A stretch of DNA of 64,000 bases from Bin90 sp965214635 (GCA_965214635.1 OZ243964.1:2542001-2606000), one strand, 5' to 3'. Numbered from the stretch's first letter, positions 17,201 through 25,467 are shown. Translations and numbers: made by a program. The notes: generated by a model from the letters alone, not told the origin.

Positions 17201-18303
17201 GAGGTGCGCTCGGCTGTGCCGTCCTCCGATGCAGCATCGGTTTCGTCTCGGTCGGACACGCCCGCTTCGCCGAATGTCGCCATTTGGGACAGCGTTGCCG
17301 CCGCTGCCTCGATGATAGGCATCGCAAGCACTGCGCCACTGCCCTCGCCCAGCCGCATATCCAGATCCAGCAGGGGCGTCAGGTTCAGGCGGGACAGGAT
17401 GACGGCGTGCCCTCTTTCGGCGGAGCGATGGGATGCAATCAGATATGGTCGCAGCGTCGGGCAGATGGCGTGTGCGATGAGCATCGCAGCACCAGAGATG
17501 AAGCCATCCATGACGACTGCGCGCCTCATCGCCGCTGCTCCGAGCGCCACGCCCGCAAGCGTCCCAATTTCAAAGCCGCCCACTTTTGCCAGCACATCCA
17601 AGCCGTCGTTGGGGTTGGGGGCATTGCGGTGCAACGCCGTTTCGACGACTGCTACTTTTTGCGCCATCTCGTCGGGCGTGCGGCCTGTGCCGGCGCCGGT
17701 GGTGTCGCGCGGCGATGCGCCGGTAATGGCGGCGGTGATGGCGGCGGATGGCGTGGTATTGCCGATGCCCATGTCGCCGGCGGCTATCAGGTCTGCGCCG
17801 CCTTGCGCTGCATCGACCGCTAGGCGCGCGCCGTTGAGGACGGCTTGCTCGGCTTGGCGGCGGGACATCGCTGGTCCCTGCGTGATGTCGGCTGTGCCGC
17901 TGCCGATGCGAAAGGATCGCAGTTCAGGATGTGCAGGCATTTCGGTGGCGATACCAGCGTCCACGATGATTTGGTGGACGCCGAGCAGTCTCGCCATCAC
18001 GCTGACCGCTGCGCCTCCCGCCAAAAAGTTGAGCACCATCTGTGCCGTAACTTCCCGCGGATAGCCGCTGACGCCCTGCGCCACTACGCCGTGGTCTGCG
18101 GCGGCGACGATGACGGCTTTGCCGCGTATGGCGGGCGTTTCGCTGCCGAATATGCCGGCGAGCTGCACGGACAGGTCTTCCAGCGTGCCGAGACTGCCGG
18201 GCGGCTTGGTGAGGCTGCGCTGGCGTTCTTGCGCGCTCTGCATGGCGTCCGCATCGGCGGGGCGTATGCTGGCGATGACATCATCCAGCGAGTCGAAGTT
18301 CAT
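17197..18303 (-). CDS. cobT: Nicotinate-nucleotide-dimethylbenzimidazole phosphoribosyltransferase
   Basis: This 368-residue enzyme activates the lower-ligand base to alpha-ribazole phosphate. Family features include Leu-Thr-Lys-Pro-Pro-Gly-Ser-Leu-Gly near residue 31, Ala-Asp-His-Gly-Val at 69-73, Gly-Asp-Met-Gly-Ile-Gly-Asn-Thr-Thr near 176, and the catalytic base Glu320 in Arg-Leu-Gly-Glu-Gly-Ser-Gly-Ala. The length is normal apart from a short acidic tail. It is the first gene of the coupled cobT-cobS-cbiB unit. No SD is obvious. The 184-base gap upstream shows no cobalamin riboswitch. Confidence 0.94.
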   Translation of the reverse strand: MNFDSLDDVIASIRPADADAMQSAQERQRSLTKPPGSLGTLEDLSVQLAGIFGSETPAIRGKAVIVAAADHGVVAQGVSGYPREVTAQMVLNFLAGGAAVSVMARLLGVHQIIVDAGIATEMPAHPELRSFRIGSGTADITQGPAMSRRQAEQAVLNGARLAVDAAQGGADLIAAGDMGIGNTTPSAAITAAITGASPRDTTGAGTGRTPDEMAQKVAVVETALHRNAPNPNDGLDVLAKVGGFEIGTLAGVALGAAAMRRAVVMDGFISGAAMLIAHAICPTLRPYLIASHRSAERGHAVILSRLNLTPLLDLDMRLGEGSGAVLAMPIIEAAAATLSQMATFGEAGVSDRDETDAASEDGTAERTS

Positions 18304-18487
18304 CTGCAGATCCTGTTGTGTCGGCGCTTATGCGACAGCGTTTCCATATAGATATAGATGACCGCCGTTCATCACATGCCCGGCTCTGTCGCTTCGGCGA
18401 TTTCAGGGGGACGGCGATGCTATAGCGGGGCGTGTATGAGGGATGGGGTTTGAGCATATGGCGGTCAGCGCATTAGAGGGACGCCGC

Positions 18488-18757
18488 TCATGTTTCGTAG
18501 TCGATTTCCAATTTTGCGCCGCGATTACTGGCAGGCGTGAACACTATGCGGCTCTCATATGCGCCCTGCTTTTTCCACAGCCGCCACATGGCGTCGCAAG
18601 CCATGCCCATCTTGATGGAGCGTCCGGTGACCACGCCGTCGTGCACCTGCTTGGAGGTGATGCGGCGCATGCTTTCACCCGCATCTCGCGCTTCGTCCAG
18701 CAGGCGCACAAGCTCGGCGTCGAACTGTTCGTCGTAGTATTCGTACTGTTCTGCCAT
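18488..18757 (-). CDS. Conserved-looking small protein of unknown function
   Basis: This 89-residue, charged, soluble protein starts with an acidic Tyr-rich segment (Glu-Gln-Tyr-Glu-Tyr-Tyr-Asp). It then has a mostly helical core with Met-Arg-Arg-Ile-Thr-Ser-Lys-Gln-Val and Lys-Met-Gly-Met-Ala-Cys-Asp-Ala-Met. That arrangement could be a small helix-turn-helix, but I do not recognise the family. ATG 18757 is preferred over the ATG at 18796. It lies between cobO and cobT on the same strand, so it is probably cotranscribed with B12 genes. Confidence 0.55.
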   Translation of the reverse strand: MAEQYEYYDEQFDAELVRLLDEARDAGESMRRITSKQVHDGVVTGRSIKMGMACDAMWRLWKKQGAYESRIVFTPASNRGAKLEIDYET

Positions 18758-18818
18758 GTTAGTCTTTCGGGTTTTGGCGGAAGTTATATGGCGCAACGGC
18801 TCATAGACGGGCTGCTCG

Positions 18819-19430
18819 CTAAAACTCCAAGCCGGGCTGTGCCTTGATTCCCTGCTCCCTGTACGGGTGCTTGATTTCGCGCATTTCGGTTACGAGGTCG
18901 GCGAACTCTACTAGGGCGTCGGGAGCGTATCTGCCGGTGATGATGATGTGCAACATATGCGGCTTCTGCTTGAGCGTGTCGATGACATCTTCGACCGGTA
19001 TCCAGCCGTAGTGGAGCGGGTATGTGAACTCGTCTAGGATGATGACATCGTGTTCGTCGGCGAGTATGGTGCGCTTGCAGTTTTCCCACTGGGTGCGCGC
19101 TAGGTTTTGGGTGCTTTCCATGTTCTTGGTGCGCCAAGTGAAGCCGTCGCCCATTGCGGACATCGGGATGCCGAGTTTTTCGGCTGCGCGGCTTTCGCCG
19201 AAGCGCGAGCCGGTGTGCTTGAGGAACTGAAACATCTCCACGCGCATGTTGCGTCCCCAAGCGCGAAACAGCACGCCCAACGCGGCGGTGGTCTTGCCCT
19301 TGCCGTTGCCCGTGTTGACCACCACCAGCCCCTTCTTGATGCGCGGCCCCTTGACCGGCTGGTGTTCGCGCTGTGATTCGTCTTGTTGTGTCTCATCCTG
19401 CTGTGCGGCGGATGCGGCGTTGTCGGTCAT
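18819..19430 (-). CDS. cobO: Cob(I)yrinic acid a,c-diamide adenosyltransferase
   Basis: This 203-residue CobA/CobO-type (ATP:corrinoid) adenosyltransferase has the P-loop Gly-Asn-Gly-Lys-Gly-Lys-Thr-Thr-Ala-Ala near residue 41, Gln-Phe-Leu-Lys, Gly-Asp-Gly-Phe-Thr-Trp and the Asp-Glu-Phe-Thr-Tyr-Pro-Leu motif. It transfers the 5'-deoxyadenosyl group to cobalt. The 30 residues before the core are hydrophilic and low in complexity (Gln/Asp/Glu). GGAGGG lies five bases before the ATG. It sits 36 bases downstream of cbtA. Confidence 0.94.
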   Translation of the reverse strand: MTDNAASAAQQDETQQDESQREHQPVKGPRIKKGLVVVNTGNGKGKTTAALGVLFRAWGRNMRVEMFQFLKHTGSRFGESRAAEKLGIPMSAMGDGFTWRTKNMESTQNLARTQWENCKRTILADEHDVIILDEFTYPLHYGWIPVEDVIDTLKQKPHMLHIIITGRYAPDALVEFADLVTEMREIKHPYREQGIKAQPGLEF

Positions 19431-19466
19431 AAGCGCCCTCCATTCAGCCCCCGTGGTTGTGCACGG

Positions 19467-20219
19467 CTACTGGGCAAGGTGCGGGTGTGCGGCGTGATGA
19501 GCGGACTTTTCGCCCCGCTGAAGCAGCCAAGCGAAGCCCGCCCCGATTATCGCCCATGTGAGCAGATGCCCCATTAGCGTTACATTGTTAAATTTCAGCA
19601 GCAGAGGCGCCGGCACATCCACCGGGTCTGGGTTGCTCGGGATGAGGGCAAACATCAACAACACGAAGGCGAAGTATGACAACGCAGTAACGAGGTATAG
19701 GCGTTGGCGCATGTGGGCGGCGCTGATGGAGTTTCGGATTTCGTTCAGCGCGAGTATCACTGCTGCAACGCCCAGCACCGACAGGAAGTAGAACAGTAGC
19801 TGCATCCCCTGACGGAACACGAGCGTGTCTTCGCTGCCCACGCCGGGAGGCACGAACGAGAACTTCAATGAAGTGAGATAGGACACCGCCCAGAAGCCGA
19901 GCGCCGCAGCCGTAAGCGCCGACGCTGGGGACGGGGTATCTGCCAGCGCCCACCGCAGCAAGCCGTAAGCGCCGACGAACACCAGCCCGAACACAGCGCC
20001 GAGTATCCCTGCGCCGATGACCAAGCCGATGCGCTGCACACCCAGCGACACCAGCGGCGGCTCTTCCTCGCCTGCTGCGTCCGTCGGGGCTGCTGCGCGC
20101 TGCTCTTCTAGGGCGATTGCTTCCTCGATGATGGGCACGGTAAAGATGTTGTGATACAAGCCGGCTATCAGACCTGCGACAAGCCCAATCAACACCGCGC
20201 GCAATATGGTTTGGTGCAT
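19467..20219 (-). CDS. cbtA: Cobalt transporter subunit CbtA
   Basis: This 250-residue membrane protein with five to six hydrophobic segments matches CbtA. Visible features are the N-terminal helix followed by His-Asn-Ile-Phe-Thr-Val-Pro-Ile-Ile-Glu-Glu-Ala-Ile, an acidic linker, and the late Pro-Ser-Asn-Pro-Asp-Pro-Val-Asp-Val-Pro-Ala motif. CbtAB are predicted cobalt uptake components, usually under cobalamin riboswitch control. The gene lies 103 bases downstream of cbtB and just before cobO. Confidence 0.9.
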   Translation of the reverse strand: MHQTILRAVLIGLVAGLIAGLYHNIFTVPIIEEAIALEEQRAAAPTDAAGEEEPPLVSLGVQRIGLVIGAGILGAVFGLVFVGAYGLLRWALADTPSPASALTAAALGFWAVSYLTSLKFSFVPPGVGSEDTLVFRQGMQLLFYFLSVLGVAAVILALNEIRNSISAAHMRQRLYLVTALSYFAFVLLMFALIPSNPDPVDVPAPLLLKFNNVTLMGHLLTWAIIGAGFAWLLQRGEKSAHHAAHPHLAQ

Positions 20220-20254
20220 AGCGCATCTGCTCCGGGGAGTTTCAGTGGCTGGCT

Positions 20255-20314
20255 GTTAGCGTTCGGTTGTCCGCGAGCGTTGCTAACGGTTAGAGCTGAT
20301 TGCTAACTGCTAAC
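20255..20314. repeat. Cluster of GTTAGC/GCTAAC repeats between cbtB and cbtA
   Basis: GTTAGC at 20255-20260 pairs with GCTAAC at 20282-20287 and can form an imperfect hairpin in the minus-strand transcript. Two more GCTAAC copies follow at 20302-20307 and 20309-20314. It could modulate readthrough or mRNA stability between cbtB and cbtA. Confidence 0.4.
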
Positions 20315-20322
20315 ACTGGTTT

Positions 20323-20535
20323 CTAGTGGCACATCAGCGCCACATGCCGGGCGTGGTGGAAGAACTCGTGGACATAGTTGAGCGCCGCGCCCTTGTCTCC
20401 GACGATGGCGGCGGCGTGCACACTTCCGTCCACATAGCCTGCGGCGTATAGCAGGATGGCGGCAGCGCCAACCCACATCCCTGCTCCCATCGCTCTGCGC
20501 GACAGAACGCCCGTCTCTCTTGCGAGTGTAGTCAT
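20323..20535 (-). CDS. cbtB: Cobalt transporter subunit CbtB
   Basis: This 70-residue protein has one transmembrane helix (about residues 18-38) and the diagnostic histidine-rich CbtB tail: His-Glu-Phe-Phe-His-His-Ala-Arg-His ending in Cys-His, a probable metal-binding site. Its ATG has GGGAGGGG eight bases upstream. It acts with CbtA in cobalt uptake. The reading frame upstream of the ATG is open for about 210 bases, the remains of something else or chance. Confidence 0.92.
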   Translation of the reverse strand: MTTLARETGVLSRRAMGAGMWVGAAAILLYAAGYVDGSVHAAAIVGDKGAALNYVHEFFHHARHVALMCH

Positions 20536-20872
20536 AGGTTCGTCCCCTCCCTTAGTATGGTGATAGATTTTTGATAGTTTATCGCAAACGACGCCTAGTT
20601 GCTCGGTTCGGAAGCGGCGGAGCCGCTGTTCCTCTATTTCCCGAAGCTGCGCCTGCGCCTCTGCGAGTGCGTATTCGACTTCTAATCGTGCGGCTTGTCC
20701 GTCTGCCGTATGGTGCAGCCGATTGGGCTGCGATTGCCTTGATATTCACACGGAACACTATGCAGCAGTCGGGCATGTCTTTGTCATTGATGCTGTCAGG
20801 TTTATAACACACAATGATGTTACCGTCAACGAACACTCTTTTCGTTTTGGCGCCGTTTTCTGATGTGTGCAC
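20536..20872 (-). other. Possible decayed (frameshifted) small gene upstream of cbtB
   Basis: The 429-base interval 20536-20964 has no intact gene. On the minus strand one frame from 20872 reads a plausible N-terminus (Lys-Arg-Val-Phe-Val-Asp-Gly-Asn-Ile-Ile ...). A different frame from about 20750 reads a heptad-like helical stretch (Arg-Leu-Glu-Val-Glu-Tyr-Ala-Leu-Ala-Glu-Ala-Gln ...) with no stop until it runs in frame into cbtB. One frameshift would join them into a protein of roughly 110 residues. The second frame has no start codon of its own. No cobalamin riboswitch was recognised here. Confidence 0.3.
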
Positions 20873-20964
20873 AAAGTGCGGTTATCGGCTGTTGACCCGA
20901 ACAGCCTGCTGTTGACGGCTGAACCGTGCGCCTCTTAATAGTGCAGCAGATACGCGGGGCGTTA

Positions 20965-23037
20965 TCATTGATTATCCTTGTGCTGTGCTCTCCGCACTGC
21001 CAATCGTATCGCATCTGCGCGCAGTTCGGTTAGGGGGATGTACTCGCCGCCGAGCGCATCGGCGACCTGCTGCGCGAGTCCGAAGCGGTTGGAGCGCGGC
21101 GCGGGGTCTAGGACGATGGACTGCACATCGTCTTGGCTTATGCTGCGGCAGACGCTGAGGGCTTCGTCGAATGCGTCGCCGCCGTTGATGCCCACATTGG
21201 CGCGGCAGTCGGACACGAGGGTGAGCAGCGGGGGCGTGTCGGGGTCGCGGATGCGCTGCTGCCGTATGAGGGTGTGTGCGTCGGCAAGTGCGAGCGCCAT
21301 AGGGGTGCGCCCGCCTGTGGGCAGGTTGGCGAGGCGTTCCTGCGCAAGGTTGGCGCTGTTGGTGGGCGGCAACGCAATCTCCGAGCGCGTGCCACGAAAG
21401 GCTATCATCGCCACGCGTTCGCGGCGCTGATAGGCGTCCATCAGCAGCGACACAACCGCGCCTTTCGCCGCAGTCATTCGCTGCTGTGCGCCCATAGAGC
21501 CGCTGGAATCCAGCACGAACACGACCAAGTTGCCCACGCGCGACTCGCGCACCTTTTGCCGCAAGTCCCACGCCTCCACTTTCAGCGCAAGGCTGCCGTC
21601 GGAGTAGGGTTTGCGGCGGAGCTGGAACGGAGACGCTGCGCGCACTGTGGCGTCGACTGCGAGGTCGGTTACCTTGCCGTTGGGCGTTTCAGCGCCCACA
21701 TAGCGCCCGGTGTGGTCGCCGGTGCGGGTGCTGGTGCGGTTGCCGCGGCTGGTGCGACGGCGCCTGTCGATGGCGTCGGTGTTCAGGGATCGCACTTGAA
21801 ACGGGGCGTCGCTGCCGAACACCTCCTCGTCCGCATCATCGTCGTCTTGTGGGGGAGCGTCGGCGTTTGGCGGCTGCACCATGTTTTGCGGTGTGCTGTC
21901 GTCAGACGGGGCGTCCTGTGCGTCTGATGCATCAGGCGTGTTCGGCGGCGTATCGGGCGGCTCGGACAAGATGTCTTGGGCGGTTTGGTGCAGCCGCTCT
22001 CGGTTGAGTTCGGGGTCGTCGAACGGCTGGCGGCGCATGCGGTGGAGCAGCGCCATCTCCGCTACCGTGAGCACATCGTCGGGGATGACGGTGGTTCTGC
22101 CCTTGTAAGCGGCGAGGGTTTGGGCGGCTTTGTAGATGACGATGTCGGCGCGCAGCCCGTCCACATCGTGCTGGGCGCAGAGGCGGGCGATGAATAGCAG
22201 CATTGCGTCGTCCACCTGCGCTTGGGGCAGCAGCGCTATGGCGTCCGCTATCCGCTGGCGCTCGGCGGCTTCGGCGGCGTCCCATGTTGCGGAGAACGCT
22301 GCGGGATCGCGCTCGTATGCGATGCGCCGTCGGATGACCTCCGCACGCAACGGGGCGTCGCGGATGTGGTCGATTTCCACCGCCAAGCCGAAGCGGTCGA
22401 TGAACTGCGGGCGCAGGTCGCCTTCCTCTGGGTTCATCGTGCCGATGAGCAGGAATTGCGCCGGATGTGCGAACGATATGCCCTCGCGCTCCACGAAGTT
22501 GCGCCCCATAGCGGCGGAGTCCAGCAGCACATCCACCACATGATCGTTCAGCAGGTTCACCTCGTCGATGTAGAGGATGCCGCGATGGGCGGACGCCAGC
22601 AGCCCCGGCTCGAAGCGCCGCCTGCCCTCGCGAATGGCGGCTTCGATGTCGAGCGCGCCGACCACCGCCTCTTCGGTGGCGCTGACAGGGAGTTCGACGA
22701 GACGCACTTGGCGCTGAACGGGCTGGCGGCGCTGAACGGGCTGACGGCGCTGGGATGCCGCGCTTGCATCGGCACAGAAGTCGCAGCCATCGAAGGGAGC
22801 GTCCGGGACGCAGCTGAACGGGCAGCCGGCGACGACCTCAAGCTCGGGCAGTAGCGCCGCAAGCGAGCGCGCCGCTGTGGACTTCGCCGTCCCCTTTTCG
22901 CCCCTTATCAGCACGCCGCCGATGCCGGGATTGATGGCGTTCAGCGTCAGCGCCAATTTCATCCGCTCCTGCCCCACGATGGCGCAGAACGGGAAGTCTT
23001 TGGCATGGGCATGTGGGTCTTGGGTCGGTTGATGCAT
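20965..23037 (-). CDS. Magnesium/cobalt chelatase-like fused AAA ATPase and VWA protein (ChlI-ChlD type)
   Basis: This 690-residue protein combines an N-terminal BchI/ChlI-like AAA+ domain with a C-terminal BchD/ChlD-like von Willebrand A domain. The AAA+ domain has the P-loop Arg-Gly-Glu-Lys-Gly-Thr-Ala-Lys-Ser-Thr near residue 46, Walker B Leu-Tyr-Ile-Asp-Glu-Val-Asn-Leu, and Gly-Thr-Met-Asn-Pro-Glu-Glu-Gly. The VWA domain has the MIDAS motif Asp-Ser-Ser-Gly-Ser-Met. An acidic, proline-rich linker spans roughly residues 370-410. Such fusions energise metal insertion into tetrapyrroles together with a CobN/ChlH subunit, which is absent here. Beside cbtAB and cob genes, a role in cobalt insertion is plausible but inferred. 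Two 18-base tandem repeats lie in the AAA domain. Confidence 0.88.
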   Translation of the reverse strand: MHQPTQDPHAHAKDFPFCAIVGQERMKLALTLNAINPGIGGVLIRGEKGTAKSTAARSLAALLPELEVVAGCPFSCVPDAPFDGCDFCADASAASQRRQPVQRRQPVQRQVRLVELPVSATEEAVVGALDIEAAIREGRRRFEPGLLASAHRGILYIDEVNLLNDHVVDVLLDSAAMGRNFVEREGISFAHPAQFLLIGTMNPEEGDLRPQFIDRFGLAVEIDHIRDAPLRAEVIRRRIAYERDPAAFSATWDAAEAAERQRIADAIALLPQAQVDDAMLLFIARLCAQHDVDGLRADIVIYKAAQTLAAYKGRTTVIPDDVLTVAEMALLHRMRRQPFDDPELNRERLHQTAQDILSEPPDTPPNTPDASDAQDAPSDDSTPQNMVQPPNADAPPQDDDDADEEVFGSDAPFQVRSLNTDAIDRRRRTSRGNRTSTRTGDHTGRYVGAETPNGKVTDLAVDATVRAASPFQLRRKPYSDGSLALKVEAWDLRQKVRESRVGNLVVFVLDSSGSMGAQQRMTAAKGAVVSLLMDAYQRRERVAMIAFRGTRSEIALPPTNSANLAQERLANLPTGGRTPMALALADAHTLIRQQRIRDPDTPPLLTLVSDCRANVGINGGDAFDEALSVCRSISQDDVQSIVLDPAPRSNRFGLAQQVADALGGEYIPLTELRADAIRLAVRRAQHKDNQ
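22711..22746. repeat. 18-base tandem repeat inside the chelatase gene
   Basis: Two 18-base units (22711-22728 and 22729-22746) differ at one base and are followed by the first six bases of a third. They encode two copies of a Gln-Arg-Arg-Gln-Pro-Val-like hexapeptide in the Cys-rich insert of the AAA domain, so the number of units can vary without breaking the frame. Confidence 0.75.
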
Positions 23038-23158
23038 TGGGAGTTGTTAGCCGCCAGCGGCGTGTTGCTAGATGTCGGTTGTCGGCAATCGGTTCAGGAC
23101 GGGACCGATTGGGGTTGTCGAGATTGGGGTTGAAAGACATAGCGGCGGTTGGGCAGGG

Positions 23159-24484
23159 CTAGGTCTTAACCACGCCGACGCCCTTTTCGATGCGGATCTC
23201 TGTGCCCAAGGGTTTGGACAGGCGCTTGATGCGCTCTATGGAACGGCGTCCCGATTTGGAGTCGGCGAGGATGGGTCTGCCGCGCTGAGAGCGGCGCTTG
23301 CCGTATCCGAGGTCTATGGGGTGCAGCGTGAGGCGGTTTAGCTCGCCGCTCTTGAACTCGCAGCGCGCAACCACGCTCTCCCAGTACAGCGGGTCGGCGG
23401 GGAAGCCGCGCTTGTCGTGCTCGCTGCGCGCGTCGTAGAAGTCGGCTGGCGTGGCGTCCTGCGCCAAGCCCACAGTGTCGTAGTTGTGGGAGGGCTGCCA
23501 GCGCACCGTGTCGTTTTGGAACACGAAGTTGCCGAGGCTGTACATAATCGGCTTGCGCTTGTAGATCTCTATGCCGCGCGTAACATGGGGGCCGTGCCCG
23601 ATGAAGGCGTCTGCGCCCTCGTCGATGCAGGCGTGAGCGAACTCCGTGAGGAAGTCGGGCGGCGTGTCGCGATGTGCGCCGCTTTCGTGGCAGTGCACCG
23701 ACACCATCACCCAATCCGCCATGCGGCGGGCGTCTCGAACCCATCTAATGTTGTCTTGCAGGTCTTTCGTAACGAGCTTGGTGCTGATGCCGAAGTCTTC
23801 GCCGAGCGCAAACTGCTTGTCCAAGAACACGAATCTGGTGTCGGTGTCCTCGGGGATGGCGCCCTTGTGGCGGAAGTTGCGGAGGGCGTTGCGTTGCGCT
23901 TCCAGCCCGAGCTTGGTGTTGATGCGGCGCAGGGCGTCGAAGGCGGGGCGGTCGATGGTGTGCGTGGCGACGAAGCGCAGCGGGTTGAGTCCTGGGCGCC
24001 CGTTGATGTCGGGGCGCTGCTCCATTGCGCGCCCGGCTTCGGCGAATGTGGAGGACGCAGATATTAGCGCAACCCGCCCGTTTGCGGTGTCTATGTAACC
24101 GGGGGCGCGGGCTTCGCTCAGGTTGCGCCCCGTGCCGGCGTGCACTAGGCGCGAGCGGCGCAGGTGCGACAGGTTCGTCAGCACGCCGCCCTCGCCATAA
24201 TCGTAGCTATGGTTGTTGGCGCAGGACACGAGGTTCACGCCCAGCCATTCCAGCTCGTGCAGGTTGTCCGGGTCAGACGCCGTGAATGTCCCGCCTGCGA
24301 TGCCCGGCGAATGCTCGTAGTCGTGCATGAGCATCTCCAAGTTGGTGAAGCCCACATCGGCGCTGCGAAAGAGTTCGGCGAGGCGGATGAAGCCGCTCTC
24401 CCGAAACACGGACATGCGCCGGGTTATCATCGTGTCGCCGCTTGCGACTAAGGTCAGGTCGCCGGATTCTGCATCGTATAGCAT
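23159..24484 (-). CDS. CapA family protein (metallophosphatase-fold, poly-gamma-glutamate capsule type)
   Basis: This 441-residue protein is a PGA_cap/CapA family member. It shows Ala-Ser-Gly-Asp-Thr-Met near residue 14, Phe-Thr-Asn-Leu-Glu near 46, Cys-Ala-Asn-Asn-His-Ser-Tyr-Asp-Tyr-Gly near 88, and a later Val-His-Cys-His-Glu plus Gly-His-Gly-Pro-His. These are the ligands of a metallophosphoesterase-like site. Relatives take part in poly-gamma-glutamate synthesis or surface anchoring, but many have other roles. No capB or capC homologue is adjacent and no signal peptide or membrane anchor is visible, so the biological role is open. Confidence 0.85.
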   Translation of the reverse strand: MLYDAESGDLTLVASGDTMITRRMSVFRESGFIRLAELFRSADVGFTNLEMLMHDYEHSPGIAGGTFTASDPDNLHELEWLGVNLVSCANNHSYDYGEGGVLTNLSHLRRSRLVHAGTGRNLSEARAPGYIDTANGRVALISASSTFAEAGRAMEQRPDINGRPGLNPLRFVATHTIDRPAFDALRRINTKLGLEAQRNALRNFRHKGAIPEDTDTRFVFLDKQFALGEDFGISTKLVTKDLQDNIRWVRDARRMADWVMVSVHCHESGAHRDTPPDFLTEFAHACIDEGADAFIGHGPHVTRGIEIYKRKPIMYSLGNFVFQNDTVRWQPSHNYDTVGLAQDATPADFYDARSEHDKRGFPADPLYWESVVARCEFKSGELNRLTLHPIDLGYGKRRSQRGRPILADSKSGRRSIERIKRLSKPLGTEIRIEKGVGVVKT

Positions 24485-24651
24485 AAAGATGTCCGTGGGT
24501 TGGTTTTTGCTAGGCTATCAGTGGGTCAAGTCCGCCCGTACTCGACGCATGTGCCGCTTGTTCAAGATGGACGGCAGACTGATGGGGACAGTGTCGATCT
24601 GTCGATTAGGCTGTCTCGCATCCGCCAATTCGAATGGCGGGACGATGCTCG

Positions 24652-25236
24652 CTACAAGCGCGGGATTTCTTGGACGGCGCTGGCTTCCAGCGGGACATAT
24701 TCGTTTGCGAGCAAGCCCATCACGACCGAGTCGAAGCGCGCGCCCTCGTGTGGGCGGCTCTTGCGTAGCGTGCCTTCATGCTGGAAACCTAAGTGCGCGA
24801 ACATATTGCGCGCAGGGGTGTTGTATTCGGGGATGTCCACCCACACGCGGTATAAGCCGTACTCATTGAACGCCGTTTCTAGAGCACGCCGCGCCGCAGC
24901 CGAGCCGTAGCCGTGATGCCAAAGGTCTTTGCGCCCTATCAGCACGGAGAGCTGTCCGTCGCCGAGTGATTCTTCTATGGCGATGTGTACCTCTCCGATG
25001 TGACCATCGTCGGGGCTGTATATGGACAAGATGCGATGCTCCGGGTTGTCAAACACGCGCTCCCATCCCTCGTCTGACACATCGTCCATCTCATCGGGGT
25101 GGTAGCCGAGGTGCGCCGGGTTGCCGTATGCGTAGCGACCGAACCACGACTCGCTCACTTCCTCGTCGTCCAGCCAACGCCGTATGCGTGCCACATCGTC
25201 TCGGGTTACCGTCTTCAGGTCAATCTCGCGAGGCAT
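24652..25236 (-). CDS. GNAT family N-acetyltransferase (RimJ/RimL type)
   Basis: This 194-residue acetyl-CoA-dependent acetyltransferase has an N-terminal RimJ/RimL-like segment (Thr-Arg-Asp-Asp-Val-Ala-Arg-Ile-Arg-Arg-Trp-Leu). The acetyl-CoA loop is Leu-Trp-His-His-Gly-Tyr-Gly-Ser-Ala-Ala near residue 107. The C-terminal Asn-Thr-Pro-Ala-Arg-Asn-Met-Phe-Ala-His-Leu-Gly-Phe signature is present. The ATG has a near-perfect AGGAGGTGA six bases upstream, suggesting strong translation. The acceptor (protein N-terminus or small molecule) is unknown. The region 25237-25508 upstream carries a promoter and terminator on the opposite strand. Confidence 0.85.
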   Translation of the reverse strand: MPREIDLKTVTRDDVARIRRWLDDEEVSESWFGRYAYGNPAHLGYHPDEMDDVSDEGWERVFDNPEHRILSIYSPDDGHIGEVHIAIEESLGDGQLSVLIGRKDLWHHGYGSAAARRALETAFNEYGLYRVWVDIPEYNTPARNMFAHLGFQHEGTLRKSRPHEGARFDSVVMGLLANEYVPLEASAVQEIPRL

Positions 25237-25382
25237 AGTTCACCTCCTCACTAATCGTTGGTCTTTTAAGATGTCATAATTTTGTTAGCGGTCGATTGGT
25301 GTCTGTGCTTGGCAGCAAGACATAGCGCCCGTCCACCGTTTTCTGATGTTACCAAACGAAGGCGCAAGTTCGCAAATGCGTC

Positions 25383-25411
25383 TTGACAATATGGAACATA
25401 TATTCTAGTAT
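25383..25411 (+). promoter_or_regulatory. Strong sigma-70-type promoter facing the phage gene pair
   Basis: TTGACA (25383-25388), a 17-base spacer and TAGTAT (25406-25411). The predicted start, about 25418, lies only a few bases before a strong terminator hairpin. Confidence 0.65.
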
Positions 25412-25420
25412 GGGTGCGGT

Positions 25421-25467
25421 GAGGGGACGGACCCAGCGCATGGGTTCGCCCCCTCTCTTGTTTTTTT
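25421..25467 (+). terminator. Terminator/attenuator immediately downstream of a promoter
   Basis: A 15-position stem (25421-25435 with 25441-25455, one A-C mismatch and one G-T pair) with a 5-base loop is followed by TCTTG and seven T. With the promoter just upstream it would produce a transcript of only about 45-50 bases unless read through into the terminase gene at 25509. Confidence 0.8.

Noticed and set aside
18337..18347. 11-base match (AGCGTTTCCAT) to the IS terminal repeat upstream of cobT
   Set aside because: The match stops after 11 bases and there is no second end or duplication; probably chance.
20220..20322. GCCACTG in the cbtB-cbtA gap, resembling a conserved element of cobalamin riboswitches
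   Set aside because: The gap is only about 100 bases and lacks the B12 box and other conserved segments; no cobalamin riboswitch was recognised anywhere in the cluster.
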